A stretch of DNA of 64,000 bases from Culex pipiens pallens (GCF_016801865.2 NC_068938.1:52282493-52346492), one strand, 5' to 3'. Shown: positions 30,358-43,434, counted from the first letter of the stretch. The notes: generated by a model not told the origin, from the letters alone. Numbers and translations: made by a program.

Positions 30358-30379
30358 TCTGCTTGATTCGTTGCAGAAT

Positions 30380-31020
30380 CCAGCTACCGGTAGAGTTTTT
30401 GAAATTCTCCTGCATGCACATCATGTGAAATCGTTGCACAGCAAATTTTGGGATTGCCATTTCAGTTAAATAAATAACTGAATGCGATTCAGTAATCAAC
30501 TCTTTTGCTGAAATTCGGTAATGAACAAAAACATTGCTTTACACAACATCTGTCAAACTGAAATGTCACTTATGACTATTTTTTGGATGCCGAGAGAAAA
30601 ACCTCTTTCAAATGTGTGTTTTTTTTTAAATTTTGTATTGTAATCTTTAGAAACCAAGAAAGCAAGAAAAAATTTACACCACCTGTATTTTAGGTTTGGA
30701 CGATTGATGAAATAAATTTATAAATAACAGTACTGGAAACATTTTTAATTACAAGCAAAATTAAATTTTAATAACTGGAAATACCAGCAACGATTGCTGA
30801 ATCTTAAGCAAATGATCTGTCAAACTGCCACAAGAATTGCCCTGAATTTTCAGCAAAATAATTTGACGTTTCTTTTGCTGAAATTTCAGTTGATTTGACA
30901 TTTCAGTTAACTGAGAATTCAGTAAAATCTAAATTACTGAATCGTTTACTGAAATTTCAGTAGATGAAAGTTCAGTAAAATTTACTGAATTTCAGCAAAA
31001 AAAAAAAAAAATGTGGTGTG
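30380..31020. repeat. Dispersed sequence made of TTTCAGTAAA / TTACTGAAA words
   Basis: More than a dozen copies of TTTCAGT(A/T) or its complement, often as palindromes such as TTACTGAAATTTCAGTA, concentrated at 30455-30535 and 30860-31000 with about 330 bp between. It ends in an A-run and GTGTGTGG. Probably a degenerate inverted-repeat element. Confidence 0.5.
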
Positions 31021-32480
31021 TGGCCTGGGTATCAATGGGTCAATCTTGATTAATTTCGTTCTAAATTGATACAGATGCTTAAATTAACCCAAAAACCGTT
31101 TTCCGTTTATGAAGCAGGGAGTCATTTTTTCTGGACACCTTACTCAGCAATTAATTTGTCAAATTTGAAAAATACGAAACATTAAAAATTGTGGAAATGT
31201 TTTAGAAACATTGAAAAACTATTTTAATATCAAAACTGTTTTTCTGAGAATTTAGCTTTTTAGGTATTTTTCTCAACTACAAGTTTGCTGAAAAACCCAA
31301 TCAATCAGAAAATCCCTTTCCAAGACACAGATTTTCAAAATTTTACATAGGGGAAGGGCATCTAATTCCATCGTGCCTCTAAGGTTGCCATATCAGCATT
31401 TTGTCATTCAATTACAGCTCATTAAAAGCGTGTTCAACTGAAATTAAGTGATAAAAGCTCAATACTGGAGTTTTTTTTGTTGAAAAGGTCAAGTACACCA
31501 ATTTTCATTAGATTTTTTTATTAAAAAAATTTATTAGATTTTTTATTAAGTTTAACATCGATATAAAAAACTTGATATTTAAAAAAAAGTCAACAACAAA
31601 ATGGAAAATATTATATTTGATCCTGCATTTTAAAACATTGCAATGATAAAAAAGTATCACAAATGGCTCTTAACATAATAACAGATATCATTTAACTACA
31701 TTTTTATCTTTTTCTGTTCGATTCAGAGTTCTTTATCGTTGTTTTTTTTAAATTACCTGTTTTTTAGAAACTTTTCAAATTTTACTTCCTATTTTTCACC
31801 TTTTTGATTTTAAAATAAATCATGAGAATTTTATTTTGATAAAATTTTTTTTAAAGAATTTAAAATAAAATTTTCATTGTTTAATATTAATATGAAGATA
31901 ATGACATAAAATTTAAGAGTTACCATAATGGAACACTATGAGCAATTCTCCTACCGATTTCGACCATTTTTATTTTTTGTATTTTTTTTTATTTGGCTCA
32001 AACCGTTGGCAGCTGTTCATACAAAAATGGTACGTAAATATTCGAAAATCTGTAACTTTTCAAGGAATTTTTGATTGATCAGTACCTACAGAAAAAAATA
32101 AGTACAAGAAAAAAATGGTGATTTTTTAGTTGACTTTGTTTTACAAAAAATAAATTTCCCGAAATCCGTATTTTTAGGAGACAAAACCCCGCATCTTTTA
32201 AGCTATTCAAAAGTATGGATCGAATCACGTTGTCTAATTTTTGATTGTCAAGCTTAAATATGACCCCTAAACTACTCTAAAGTGATTTAAAAAATTTTAA
32301 TCCAATATGGCGGCAAGTCAAATATGGCGTTGACGAAATATTGAAAAAATCGATGATGATCGTGATTCGATTATCTGAAGTCCCATCAAAACCTTTGGAT
32401 AATCGAACTTTGGATAATCGAAACTTCGGATCATCGAGTCTGGACTGTAATACGTAATTGATAACAACATGCCTGTAAAC
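31021..32480. other. AT-rich repeat-derived DNA without genes
   Basis: Contains a segment at 31980-32150 (TATTCGAAAATCTGTAACTT and neighbours) whose reverse complement recurs at 60310-60425, and TTTGGATAATCGAA words at 32395-32425. No coding or RNA feature seen. Confidence 0.4.
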
Positions 32481-32482
32481 AT

Positions 32483-33830
32483 TTATTTAATCATTGAAAG
32501 GTGAAAAATAAATTGAAAAAAGTTAAATAAAAATAACAGACAAAGAAGTTGATAAGGAAGTCTGGAAGTTTCGGATAAAATATGTTTCCATCGTTTCAAG
32601 TATCTTAAAAGTTTTATTTCGTCTATCGAACTCATAGCATTACTTTGGTTACAAATGAATAACTGTTTTAGGTATAAAATCCAACCAACATAACTTTCGG
32701 AGACCGTACAAATATTACCCAGGCCGTTCTTATCATATACAAAGAATGTTTCCTTAATATTTTTTTTCCTCTTTATTTCAAAAAGATGATCGCTCTCTTT
32801 TAAAACCGTATCCCGTTTATCGACCCTTACCGATTCGGTAAACATACTCTTACACATTTTAAATGCTTCAGTTTTCGCCAACTTTGTCGGTTCTATTTAT
32901 CTATTGGTTTTATTTTGTCTAATTCATCTAACTCTAGGGTAAAATAATTCTTCTTCCCCTTATTCGTAAACACTACCGCGTGGAACCAAATTAACACTAT
33001 TTATATGATTTTCTATTTTTAGTTAGTGTAGTTTAGTTTCGTTTTATATTTTCATCAAACGCATCCCCCTGCTATCTTGGTACACACAAGTAAAAGTCGA
33101 CACCCAGTTTGACACTTTTTCGAAAGTTTTGTAAAAGTACACAACATTACATACATCATTTATACTCGACAACTTCGCTTGTTTTAGGTTATTTCCACTA
33201 TTCTTGTATCACTTTTCCTCGCTCCTAAACTCGCATTTTCATTATGTTTCATTAAGTTTCTTTATACAGTATGAATTTGTTTAGTTATTTCGATTATGAT
33301 GATTTTGCTTATTTTGAGCTAATTTATACACTTAGTAAATTGATTTTTATTATACTTGTATTCTTCTTTTCACTATGTTTAGCGTTTTGGCTTTTCGGCA
33401 GCAGCGAATTTCGATATACTTTTTTTTTCTCTTATTTGTGCGAAGAATCACAATTTACATTTTATTTTTCGTCCATTTCCATTCAACCGAATGTGGTCAT
33501 TCACCACAAGCGCCTGATATGTGTGAGCGTGTCTTTATGTTCAACAATGTGTGTGTGTGTGTGTTTGGGTGTGTCACTGTCCGCATTTTAAATATTTGTG
33601 GCTTTCCAATATTTGTGTTTTTCTTTCGCTTGCAGTCTGGCTTTTTTCCCCACCGCCGTAAATGTTTGTTTTCCACTTGACTCTTCGCGCAGCTTGCGGG
33701 TTGACAAACGAGCGCCATTTTCGGGGTGGCCATTTTTGGCGCGTTGCGGTTTTAAACCGTTCGCGTTCTTTTTTTTTCTCTTCTGAAATTATTATACTTT
33801 GCTGTCACGTTCGATTTCGGTTCGGTTGAA
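32483..33830 (-). other. Possible long 3' UTR (minus strand); otherwise unassigned unique DNA
   Basis: A non-repeat stretch with several short ORFs in conflicting frames, including a 132-codon minus-strand ORF (32483-32881) that I do not recognise and that ends in a hydrophobic Leu/Phe run. A (GT)n microsatellite lies at about 33547-33566. If the candidate terminal exon at 33831-33888 is real, this is its 3' UTR; otherwise it is intergenic. Confidence 0.25.
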
Positions 33831-33888
33831 TTACAATGCTGTAATCAATCTGCCCTGGGATCTGGTACTAATGCTGGGTTCGTACTGC
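33831..33888 (-). CDS. Candidate terminal coding exon (weak)
   Basis: On the minus strand, CATATTTACCGCAG (an acceptable 3' splice site) is followed by 58 bases reading QYEPSISTRSQGRLITAL then TAA. The end TAL would be a class I PDZ-binding motif. The stretch sits at the edge of repeat-free DNA. I do not recognise the protein, the pyrimidine tract is weak, and no upstream exon was found, so this may be chance. Confidence 0.22.
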
Positions 33889-33899
33889 CTGCGGTAAAT

Positions 33900-34945
33900 A
33901 TGAATCTTTAATTAATGTATTAATTGAATAATTGGTCCTTTATATTTCAGACAGTTTCGGTTGCCGTTGAATTTGTGTGTGTATGCCTTTGGTAATCTGT
34001 GTGGCTTCAACTGAGAGTGTACTGGTTGAGTGGAGCAGCGTTTATTTTTTTAATAAAATATTTATTTATTAAACATTACAGCCCTATTTGATTTTGACTA
34101 ACGGTTAACAAAAACATCATTCTATATAATTAACAAATTCAATCGTTAATAAATGACCTATGAGCGATTTTTTTGTAATTCTTGTAAATATCGATTTAAA
34201 TTTATTTCAAGTCAAATTTGGGATTTTTTTAAAGAGATCTTAGGATACTTGGTTAGGATACAAAATTCAATTTTAAAGTAATTTTAATCAAAATTTAAAA
34301 AAGAAACTGTTGGTTTAAAATAACTTCCCTCAAATCATAATGTGTTGCAAACTAATGAACCACCAATTTGCGCTAATGCTGTCCACGCACTGCATGAAAT
34401 ACTAAATGAGTAGTGCTTCATCGGATTCATTAATTACTGCCAATTGAGGGGGCGTTGAGTGGAACGAATTAAAATTTAAAAAATGAAAAGTTGTAACCAA
34501 TCGTTTCATTGTGTGTGTGTCGCGCCTGACGGTTGCAATTTATTGCGCTCCGGTGGTGAAATACGAACCGTGGTCCGAGCAGCTAACCGACATCAAATTA
34601 TCCACCAACGCCCTTTGACCGCAACGGTTGGGCAATTTTCCGTGGTTTTCTATTGGAGGAGGGGGTACAGCCTATTTTTGCGATAAATATCGATCTGTTT
34701 AGTCAGGGATAGTTGATTTTTAGTATTTTCAAAATGGATTGAAAATGGAAAAACGATTGATTTGAAATTTTTGGTTATTAATACTAAATGAACTTGCCAG
34801 ATTCTATTGTGCAGAAGACATCCAAAATAAACCTACATAGATTATTACACATTTCTTAATTGTTATTATACCAGGAACATTTCTGCAAATTCTTTTTTAA
34901 TTAATGAATAAAATTGTTAATCTTTTCGGCAATTCTCTACCAACT
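33900..34945. other. Unique AT-rich DNA, intron-like
   Basis: No repeat family recognised. A GC-richer island at about 34495-34690 has a 67-codon plus ORF without features. Nothing supportable as a gene. Confidence 0.3.
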
Positions 34946-34949
34946 CACA

Positions 34950-35545
34950 CTAAATCGGGAAAAGCTGCCCCCCTCTTCGATTAGCTTGAAACTTTGTCCA
35001 AAGGAGTAACTTTTGTCCCTGATCACGAATCCGAGGTCCGTTTTTGATATTTCGTAACGGAGAGGCGGTACAACCCCTTTCAATTTTTGAACATGCGAAA
35101 AAGAGGTGTTTTTCAGAGATGGAAATTTGGCGTCAAAGGCACTTTTATGTAAAATTGGACGCCCGATTTGATGGCGTACTCAAAATTCTAAAAAAAAAGT
35201 ATTTTTAATCGAAAAAATACCAAAAACAAGTTTTAAAAATTCGGCCATTTTCGTTACTTAACTGTTAATTTTTTGGGAACATGTCATTTTAAGAGAAATT
35301 TAATGTACTTTTCGAATCTACATTAACTTTGCAGGATTATTTTTTAGAGTGTAACAATGTTCTACAAAGTTGTAGAGCAGACAATTTCAAAATTTTGATA
35401 CACGAAATTTTAAAATGAAAAATTTAGTTTGAAATGAAAAAATGACCCCCTTAAAACGTATTTTGTGTTTTTTTTACTTTGAGTACGCCATCAAATCGGG
35501 TGTTTAATTTTACGTTAAATAATCCCTTAGACACCAAAAATGCTT
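34950..35545. repeat. Dispersed repeat, copy 1 (partner at 44256-44900, same orientation)
   Basis: Shares AATCGGGAAAAG, CTTTTGTCCCTGATCA, ATCCG(A/T)GGTCCGTTTTT, CGGTAC(A/G)ACCCCTTTCA and TACTTTTCGAATCTACATT with the second copy, with differences and indels between them. No coding capacity; no clear inverted termini. Confidence 0.75.
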
Positions 35546-36384
35546 AATATAAATAAATTTGAATATTTTGCTTTAAACCTGCACGTATTTTTCTTTTCGT
35601 ATTCAAGGTGCTCTATTTGATTTAAAATGCAGAAACAAACGTTTTATAGTGTATTTTAAATGCGGTATTACGTCGTTAGTAACCAGTTGACATCTCTATC
35701 TCGTAAGTAATTGTAGCAATTTTTGTGAATTTTGGCTGCTGTTAATAATATTATCAAAATGTATACGAAATTATGCTACAAATAAACATGAAGTCAAATG
35801 AAAAGAAATAAAAAGTTTATTAAAACTAATTAATTTTTTTTGCAATTAAAATATTTAATTTTAGCAATGAGCAATTACCCTCTATGCATTGGCATTATTT
35901 TGCAAACTGAATAGCAAAGAGTATCACAAAATACTTATGGTGAGATGACAGTTAAAGTTCTGCTATTAATTTAAAAAATATCGTAGAATGCAGGATTTTT
36001 TTTTAAAACTGAGTTGTATTTGTTCTTTAACTGAAGAAAAAAGAAAAAAAATATTAATATTGAAAATTGGCCCAAATTTGCGAACACAATTAACCCTATG
36101 GATCGAGATTTCAGAAGATCAAAGAGAGTTTGGCAAAATTTGACAACTTTTTTTGTGTCGTTCTTTCAGAAAAACTCAGCAAAAAAAAAGAGTTTAATTA
36201 TGGAATGTTGAAAATTTGGTAGGTTGAATATTACCTTTTTTTGAGTAATATTACACATTTTTTTTGACAAAAAATCTGTCACCATTCCCTGATGAATATT
36301 ACTATTATTTTTTTTTTCTATGTATTGGGACCATCCCAGGACCTAAGAATTGTCATATTTTGTTTCTGTTTTTATTTTATTTAA

Positions 36385-36865
36385 GCGAGAATCCAAGTGC
36401 AATCAGCTGAAATCAATTGAAACTGCATTCCCCTGCGTTTAGAATTATTTTTAGCATGTTTGGACTTATTAAAAAATCTATTGAATTTTAGTTAATTTTA
36501 GACGTACAGTACCGAAAACAATTGTTTTTCGCAAAAAAACAATGTTTTCGTCAAATCGTACATTTATTAAGAACTAATGATGGCAAAACAATTGAATTAG
36601 AGTAAATGCATCAATATTTCAAAGAAAATTTAAGTGCGATCAGTTGAAATCAATTAAAAATGCATTCCCCTGCGTTTAGAATAATTTTTAGCATGTTTGG
36701 GTTGTTTTAAAAATGTTTTGAATTTTTGAAAATTTTCGATGTTTATTATCGCAAAAAGGTTTTTTTCGCTAGAATTTTGGTTTTCGTCGAATTTTACATT
36801 TTTTTGAAAGGTAATGATTGCAAAACAACTGAACTAGTGTAAATGCATTTTAAAACACTTTTTCC
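36385..36865. repeat. Diverged tandem duplication of about 235 bp
   Basis: Two direct copies each contain TGCATTCCCCTGCGTTTAGA, TTTTTAGCATGTTTGG, a TTTTCG-rich stretch, GCAAAACAA(T/C)TGAA and GTAAATGCAT. The copies differ substantially, so the duplication is old. Confidence 0.7.
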
Positions 36866-38540
36866 ATGCAAATGTTGAAACTATGGCTTGTTATTTCAAA
36901 ATTTATATATTTTTTGCCCCTTCTCGACCCCGGCAAGAGCAAAGGGACACAAATTTTAAAAAATATTTGCATCGGCCTAATGGCAATTAAGGTTTATCGA
37001 TTTGCAACAAACCAGAAATCCTATTTTTTCTAATGTGAAACATTGGGTTTTTTTGCTTGTTTATCAAACAAATTGTTTTTTTTTGTTAAAATAGGGACAT
37101 TTACAATTGTAGAAATAATGCCCAAGCTTGACCATATCTGAAAAAAAAATTGGAAAAGATCAGAAAATGTCCTATAAATGAAGATTGGACCAGTGGTTTC
37201 TGAGATACACCCTTTGAATAAAGAGCAAACATGAAAAATAGGGGGTTTCTACATCACCAAAATGCTTTGGTGTAACGATAATCTAGCTACCGTGCATCAA
37301 ATTTTCAATGTTTTGTTCTCGAAACCTCAAAAAGCGAAATGATCACAATGAAAGGGCATCGGTATTGATGATTGAAAAAATAAAATAAAAATAATGTTTG
37401 AATTGAATTTAGTTTTGAATGTTTTAGCATTAAAATGTACATAATAATGATGGCCTAGTTTGATTATTATACTCTCAGTTTTATTTTGTGACTCTGTTCA
37501 CACATTTGACTCGGTAAAGAATGATACTTTTTATTTGAAATGAGACCACAATGGTTTGTACGGAGTAGAACCACATTTGCAAAGCTCAAACATCCAATTA
37601 ATTATGCACAAAATATGCAACCAGGTACCAAACCAAACATTTTTTCACGCCACAAATTACCATGGACATTATTTTATTTCCTGGAACAACCGGTAATTGC
37701 ACCGCTAAAATTTCAAAATCAATTTCAATCGGCCCGTCTCATGGCCCATCGTTTGCAGCCATCAATTATTGCGCCTAATAGCTTCACTAGTTTGAGTTCG
37801 CCCTGTTCCACCCACACACACACATTATGAGCGAAAGCCAATTAGACAGCTAATCTAGTTCCGGCGTCAAACAAAACTCGCCAATTGAACCGAATTTCCC
37901 ACCTGACGCCACGTCGCTGCTGGTCCGGGAACAATAAATTTCACTCACGCACGCACGCACGCTCAATATTCACGCTGATTATGTAACTTAAACAACCATT
38001 TATCAGCCACACGCTATTGGCCATCAAGCGCGAGCCGTTATAATGCTGCAACAGGGCTATTTAGCCCACTCTCTCTGCAGTTATTAACTATTATATTTTG
38101 ATGGAGCACACTCGCGATTTGCGATCGGCTAAGTGCTGTTTGCCAGGGCCTGGAGGTCGCATATATTGAAACAAATTAGCTTTTGCACAGTATTAACCGG
38201 GTCTGTTTGTATGGTTTGTGGTAGATCGGGATCAAACAGGACAAGAGGGTTGGTAGAGGGAAATTGAACGCAAACATAACATCATGGTTGGAGGGCACAA
38301 TCTAAACGGAACTTTTTCCTCCTAACCCACGCCCCCTTTGGAATAAAATAAGCCTTTGCTGTGGTATGGTGGTGGTGCGCATAGCGCAAAAGTCAAACAA
38401 TCATAAAAACTAATATTAATGAAAATTATTCCATATTGCCACCGTAATGTGGCAGGTCGGAAGTGTCAACTGGAAAATGTTTAATGCGGAGCCTGAGGTT
38501 TAATTTGGAGCCACTAGATGAAGTTATACATTTTTTTTTT
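36866..38540. other. Mixed repeat-derived then unique DNA
   Basis: From about 37490 the sequence becomes less AT-rich and looks single copy, with CA and ACGC microsatellites near 37815 and 37948. Short ORFs are not recognised. It may be intron or intergenic regulatory DNA; no specific site can be named. Confidence 0.3.
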
Positions 38541-38542
38541 GC

Positions 38543-38805
38543 ATATCGACGTCGTCGTGCTATCTTGTCGCACCCGCCATTTTGAGTGACAAGATAGCAC
38601 GACAAGATTGAATCTACTTTCATATGAAAAGTGACAAAAAAATTCGGAGCTTTTTTGGTTTTCATTGAATATCTCAGGATTGAAATCGAATTTTGGGGAT
38701 CTGTGAAGGTCAAAAGATGAGGCATTGTGAGCTGCACAAAATGGCGTTCTTAACTCAATTTGGCCCAAATGCACGTACGACAAGTCAGCACGACGACGAC
38801 GATAT
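38543..38805. mobile_element. MITE with ATATCG(A)CGTCGTCGTGCT termini
   Basis: Left end ATATCGACGTCGTCGTGCTA is mirrored by AGCACGACGACGACGATAT at the right. Part of the left arm (TGTCGTGCTATCTTGTC family) is also repeated inverted internally at about 38588-38608. Short ORFs across it on the minus strand are incidental. Confidence 0.7.
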
Positions 38806-39659
38806 TCCAATTCAAAATGCTGATACTCAAAAAAGTATAAGTCATCGCTTAAATTTTTAAGATGTTGCAGTTTTAGTGAAAAAAGTTATTTTTTTCTCGC
38901 TTTCGTAATTTTCCCGTTTCTGCGCGAGGCGCGTCGAAAAGCCCAATTTTTATGTTTCAAAAAACATATCTTCGAATCCTATTTAAGGATATTCGCAATT
39001 TCTGTATATTTGATGAAAAATATTACAAGAAATCAGGGAAAACCATTTTCAGATATGAGCTCTTTGGTCGAGAGGCCTTTAAATCAGCAAACGTAATTTT
39101 CATAGGACCTATTCAAATATTCAGCAAATTTTTTTGGACCTTAACATATGTTTCCTGAACAGCCGAACTGATAACCTTTCTTTTGTATTATGGCGCTAAA
39201 AAAATTGTTATGTCGTTCCGGAGACATGATTTTTTTGGAAAATGTGGTTTTAGCAAAAAATTACAAACCCCAATCGCCCAAAAAAAAAAAAAAAAGTAAA
39301 AAAAATACGGGTCTTATTATGTTGGCCAAGGAAATCCCATACCAAATCGGAGCACTTTTGATTTGAATCTTTCCTGTTTGACGTGGAACCGCTGTATAAG
39401 GATTTGGTTAGTTTTAAATATGCGTTATCTCACTTTCCAATTTGATTTATGCAACGTTAAAAAAATCAAATTTAAGAAAATTGAAAATAATGGAAAGTTT
39501 GCATTCTTTTGTCAAAACAAAGATTATTAATATAGTTGTGTTTCAAAAGAAAGGTACAAATTTATTCAACAAAGGAGGATCAAAGGTCAAGGGAAAGTTT
39601 GATAAAACGATGATTAAAGTTAAAAGCTCTGAATATGGATTATTCATTGAAATCACGAG

Positions 39660-39900
39660 TATAATTGGGTCATAAAATTTAGCTTAAATTTGTGATATTA
39701 TTGTTTACAGCGATAAAACATATTTTTCTGAGTACAATGGCTCTTTGTACGACCACAAAGGGTTTAAAATGGATTTTAAATTCAATTTTAAAAAACTAGC
39801 TTCGCGGCCTTTCCTGACAGAAAGTATCCTACTTGACAGGTCTTTCCAAGGGGACCAAAGTTTCCATCGTAAAATGTTGTCTTGTCAATACATATATATT
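39660..39900. repeat. Dispersed repeat, copy 2 (inverted partner at 15370-15600)
   Basis: Contains TATTGTTTACAGCGATAAA, GGCTCTTTGTACGACCACAA and ACTTGACAGGTCTTTCCAAG, the reverse complement of the family at 15370-15600 with point differences. It lies about 60 bp from the repeat at 39962, unlike copy 1, which is separated from its neighbour by about 520 bp. Confidence 0.65.
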
Positions 39901-39961
39901 TTTTGCAATTAAGAGGTCAGAAATGGTTTCAAGCGTATTTTTTATCGCTGCACATAAAAAA

Positions 39962-40733
39962 AACGTTACTTAATCCACCCTTAGGTGGTTTGTGCCTTCC
40001 TCACATTCGTTGGAGAGGTCATTTAATTACCTATCCAAAGATAGGTTGCATGATATATTTGGACACCGTTTTCATCAAAATATCTGCGATCCGGCCTCCA
40101 AAAAGTGCATAAATAACACTTAAGTGCTTATAACTTTTGATAGGGTTGTCAGATTTTCAATGTTTTGGACGCGTTGGAAAGGTCTTTTGATTACCTGTTC
40201 AACGACAGGTTGCATGATAGATCCGGACAACGTTTTCATCATGATATTTGAGATCCGGCTTCCAAAAAGTACATAAATAACACTTAAATGCTAATAACTT
40301 TTGATAGGGTTGTCAGATCTTCAATGTATTGGTTGCGTTGGAAAGGTCTTTTAAATACCTTTCTAAAAATGTATAACATGACAGGTTTTCTTACAAAAAC
40401 CACCCTTTTTACAATCTTCCGGACTTTCCTTAAAATCGTTTTTTTAGCATTACTTTTGAAGTACTTAACTAAACCGCATAATTTTTAATAGCGACTTATG
40501 GGACCCCAAGACGGATCGAATGACGCCAAAACGGACAAAATCGGTTCAGCCAATGTCAAGATAATCGAGTGACAATTTTTTGATCAACATCCCACCACAC
40601 ACACAGACATTTGCTCAGAATTTGATTCTGAGTCGATAGGTATACATGAAGGTGGGTCTAGGAGGTCTAATTGAGAAGTTCATTTTTCGAGTGATTTTAT
40701 AGCCTTTCCTCAGTAAGGTGAGGAAGGCAAAAA
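39962..40733. mobile_element. Dispersed non-autonomous element, copy 2 (no nested hairpin)
   Basis: Starts AACGTTACTTAATCCACC with GGTTTGTGCCTTCCTCAC inside, ends GGTGAGGAAGGCAAAAA. It is the inverted counterpart of 16119-17034 and provides the uninterrupted version of the site where the hairpin inserted there (GTATACCTATCGACTCAG on the matching strand). A three-fold internal motif ACTTAA(G/A)TGCT(A/T)ATAACTTTTG suggests internal duplication. Confidence 0.75.
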
Positions 40734-40924
40734 TTCTTAGAAGCACGCAAATTGTGATTTTTTTTCGTTCTGTTTTTCAAAATTCATGTCACCCGTCCCG
40801 TTCAAAACCAGCCCAAAAAATCAGAGAGCAATCAATATTCAAAAGACTTAAAATTTCTATGGAAATAGAAGTATAATTAATTGACAACAATTTTAATTGC
40901 ATTTGTCTAGTTTAATAAAATTTT

Positions 40925-40996
40925 GCTTACTTTTTCAAAAGGTCCTATGTACATAGGAAACCGATGGCGCATTGGTTGTTTTGAAAAAGTAATCTA
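40925..40996. repeat. Short hairpin repeat, copy 2
   Basis: GCTTACTTTTTCAAAAGG ... ATGGCGCATTGGTTG ... TTTTGAAAAAGTAATC: reverse complement of 14205-14270, with clearer inverted ends TTACTTTTTCAAAA / TTTTGAAAAAGTAA. Confidence 0.7.
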
Positions 40997-41446
40997 GAAA
41001 TAATGTTTTGTCAAATTCCAAAAAAATCAAACGCTTTTTCATTGAAATTTTGAAACCATGATTTGTAATTTGAATTTGTATTTTGTTGTGCGTTTAAATC
41101 CCTCGACTCTGACTTAAGACGAGGGGGTATTTAGTCAGAGTCGACGAATTTTAACTTCAATAATATTTGCCAAGGCCTTTTTTGATTTTTTTGCCAACGT
41201 TATTGTAACTCAGAGATGCATATTGAATTAGGGTAATTAATTAAAAAAAAGGTACTAAACAACTGAAACTAAACTAATATACTGTGATACCCTAAGAAAT
41301 ATTTTAAGGTCGTTTAAAAAAAATAGTAAGATATAACTCTGATATACCTCAAAATTTTTAAATCCGTAAATTACAGAATAACTTGCTCAAACTCCAAGTA
41401 ATTCCGGATTTGTGACCAGTCTGACAAGATGCTGGGAACTCCTTTC

Positions 41447-41895
41447 ACCCGAGCAGACGAAAATAGCTTGGGAATAACATTTTTTGATATTTGAAATTAC
41501 AAGGCCAATAACTTTTCATGTTATTTATAACCGGATTTGTTTTTCGTCGTTATGTTTTTTTTGTTATTGTATTGTTATTGTAATAACAGATTAATAACAT
41601 TTTGAGTTATTCGTCGAAAAAATCTTTGTTATTATTTTTTGTTATTTTAACAACTAATCCGATCATCCTAATAACAGTTGGAGTTATTCTTCCATAACAA
41701 AAAATGTTATTCCCAAGTTCTTTTGGCTTTCAACCAATATCAGTCCTATAACAAATTTTGTTATGATAACATAAACTGTTATTAAACTCTTATGCAATAA
41801 TTGATTTTTCAAGAAGATTACTTAACAGTTTGTGTTATTTTAACAGTATTTGTTATTGAAATGGAAAGAATTTTGTTATTACCGTCTGCCCGGGT
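41447..41895. mobile_element. MITE with ACCCGRGCAGACG termini, rich in GTTATT/AATAAC
   Basis: Left ACCCGAGCAGACG and right CGTCTGCCCGGGT are inverted repeats. The interior is built from repeated TGTTATT / AATAACA words on both strands, so much of it can fold on itself. No ORF. Confidence 0.8.
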
Positions 41896-42109
41896 AACCC
41901 GAAAAATCCACAATTCCTGATCCGAGAAATTTGGAATTTCACATGAATTTATTTCTCGGTGCAAAGAATTAGCCACTAATTGCAACTCATATGCTGATAA
42001 TGCGAAAAAGGGCAGAGTAGAACCAAAAGAAATTGATTCGACGATTTGGAAAAAGGTTTGATTAAGTGATGAATTCGGTGCTACTTAATCAAATTACATT
42101 TTGAAAAAT

Positions 42110-43430
42110 GGTTTATTTTGTTTACGTATCCCAAGCATTATTGACGTTTAATTACAATTTTTGTCATAACAAATAAGACACATCATTTTCAGTACCAACA
42201 TATTGTCCCCAGTTATTCCCCCCTTCCCCTCCATACATAACCGAAATTAACGACTCAGTAACAACCAACAATGAGCGTAATTAATGATTCAATTAATGGT
42301 TCGTGCTTCTCTGTTTACTCATTGGTGGCGTCTCGTTTGCGTTGAAACTCTGGTTGAATGTAAGCGTGTGCTCTCGTGTGTATGTGTGTATTTTTCCACG
42401 TATGACACTTGCAACATCACTGGGAAAATTTATTGAATGTGTTTCTTGTTTGCAAGCATTTTTGTGCGCACACTGACAATAATAACCGTAATGAGCTCTT
42501 ATTCGACGGAAAATATGCTCGAATTAACAGGACAAAATGTGCACGGAATTATTTTTGTTATTATTTTCTGCTCATAGTTTCACACAAGCACACATGCTTT
42601 TTCGATTCAAAGTATTTTTTGCGCCACGAGATTGAACACAGTTAATTGTGTTCCAATCCCTGCATTTTTATGAAAGCTTTAATAATATGCAAAATAAATT
42701 TAAATTATAGAAAGATTTGGAACATGCTCAACTTCAAAATGAGCGTTTAGATTTCAAATAAATCCCGATGGTTTTTATTTTAATTGAATCAAGCGAAATT
42801 TCGAGCTTTCAAATTGATAGCCGCAAATTTATCTGTTTGTTTTAAATTAGTCCCTTTTTCCACGGTCGATATCAAATTGATTTCACTCACATACTTCAGG
42901 GGATCACCCTTTTTCACCCCCTCCCCACCAAAACAATAAAACAAAAGTGGTTGGAAAATTTATGCTGGCATACGAGATTGCCACGCACAGAAAAAGCTCC
43001 CCCTCCTACACACACACACTGAAAAAAAACGTGGTCGGGGTCTCGGACTTTCTTGCTGAGCAAGTACAATTTATTGTTTTCATCGATCAAATTAGTAACT
43101 GGAGCGTGTCGACGAGGGTCCACCCAACCCCCATTGCCCCACCCCCTCCCTCTAGGGGCATTTTCGCTGATACGGACCACGCATCGCGAAATTTTATTAA
43201 TTTATGATTCTCATGGCCAATTTATCAATGTTTTTCCTCCTCCGAAAGGATTTCGTCCCCCGCTTTTTGTCCGATGCGATGCGGATTGATCGAATTTATC
43301 GTGTTGCTACAGTTAAAAGGGGAAGGGATAAATGGATGTTGAGTTTAATTTTCTTTTTTTAAATTGTATTTTTTTTTAATTTAGCATTCAAATTCTATGC
43401 ATTAATTAGTGAGTTTAATTCGGTTTAGAT
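42110..43430. other. Unique, intron-like DNA
   Basis: Non-repetitive stretch with CA microsatellites (about 43010) and C-rich runs (about 43110-43160). Short ORFs have no recognisable content. No splice-consistent exon found. Confidence 0.3.
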
Positions 43431-43434
43431 GCAA

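Noticed and set aside
32483..32881. 132-codon minus-strand ORF as a gene
   Set aside because: No domain, Lys/Phe/Leu composition expected from AT-rich DNA, no promoter or splice context. Kept only as part of a possible 3' UTR.
38426..38810. Overlapping minus-strand ORFs of about 100 codons
   Set aside because: They span the CGTCGTCGTGCT-ended MITE and its flank; arms are inverted repeats, not coding sequence.
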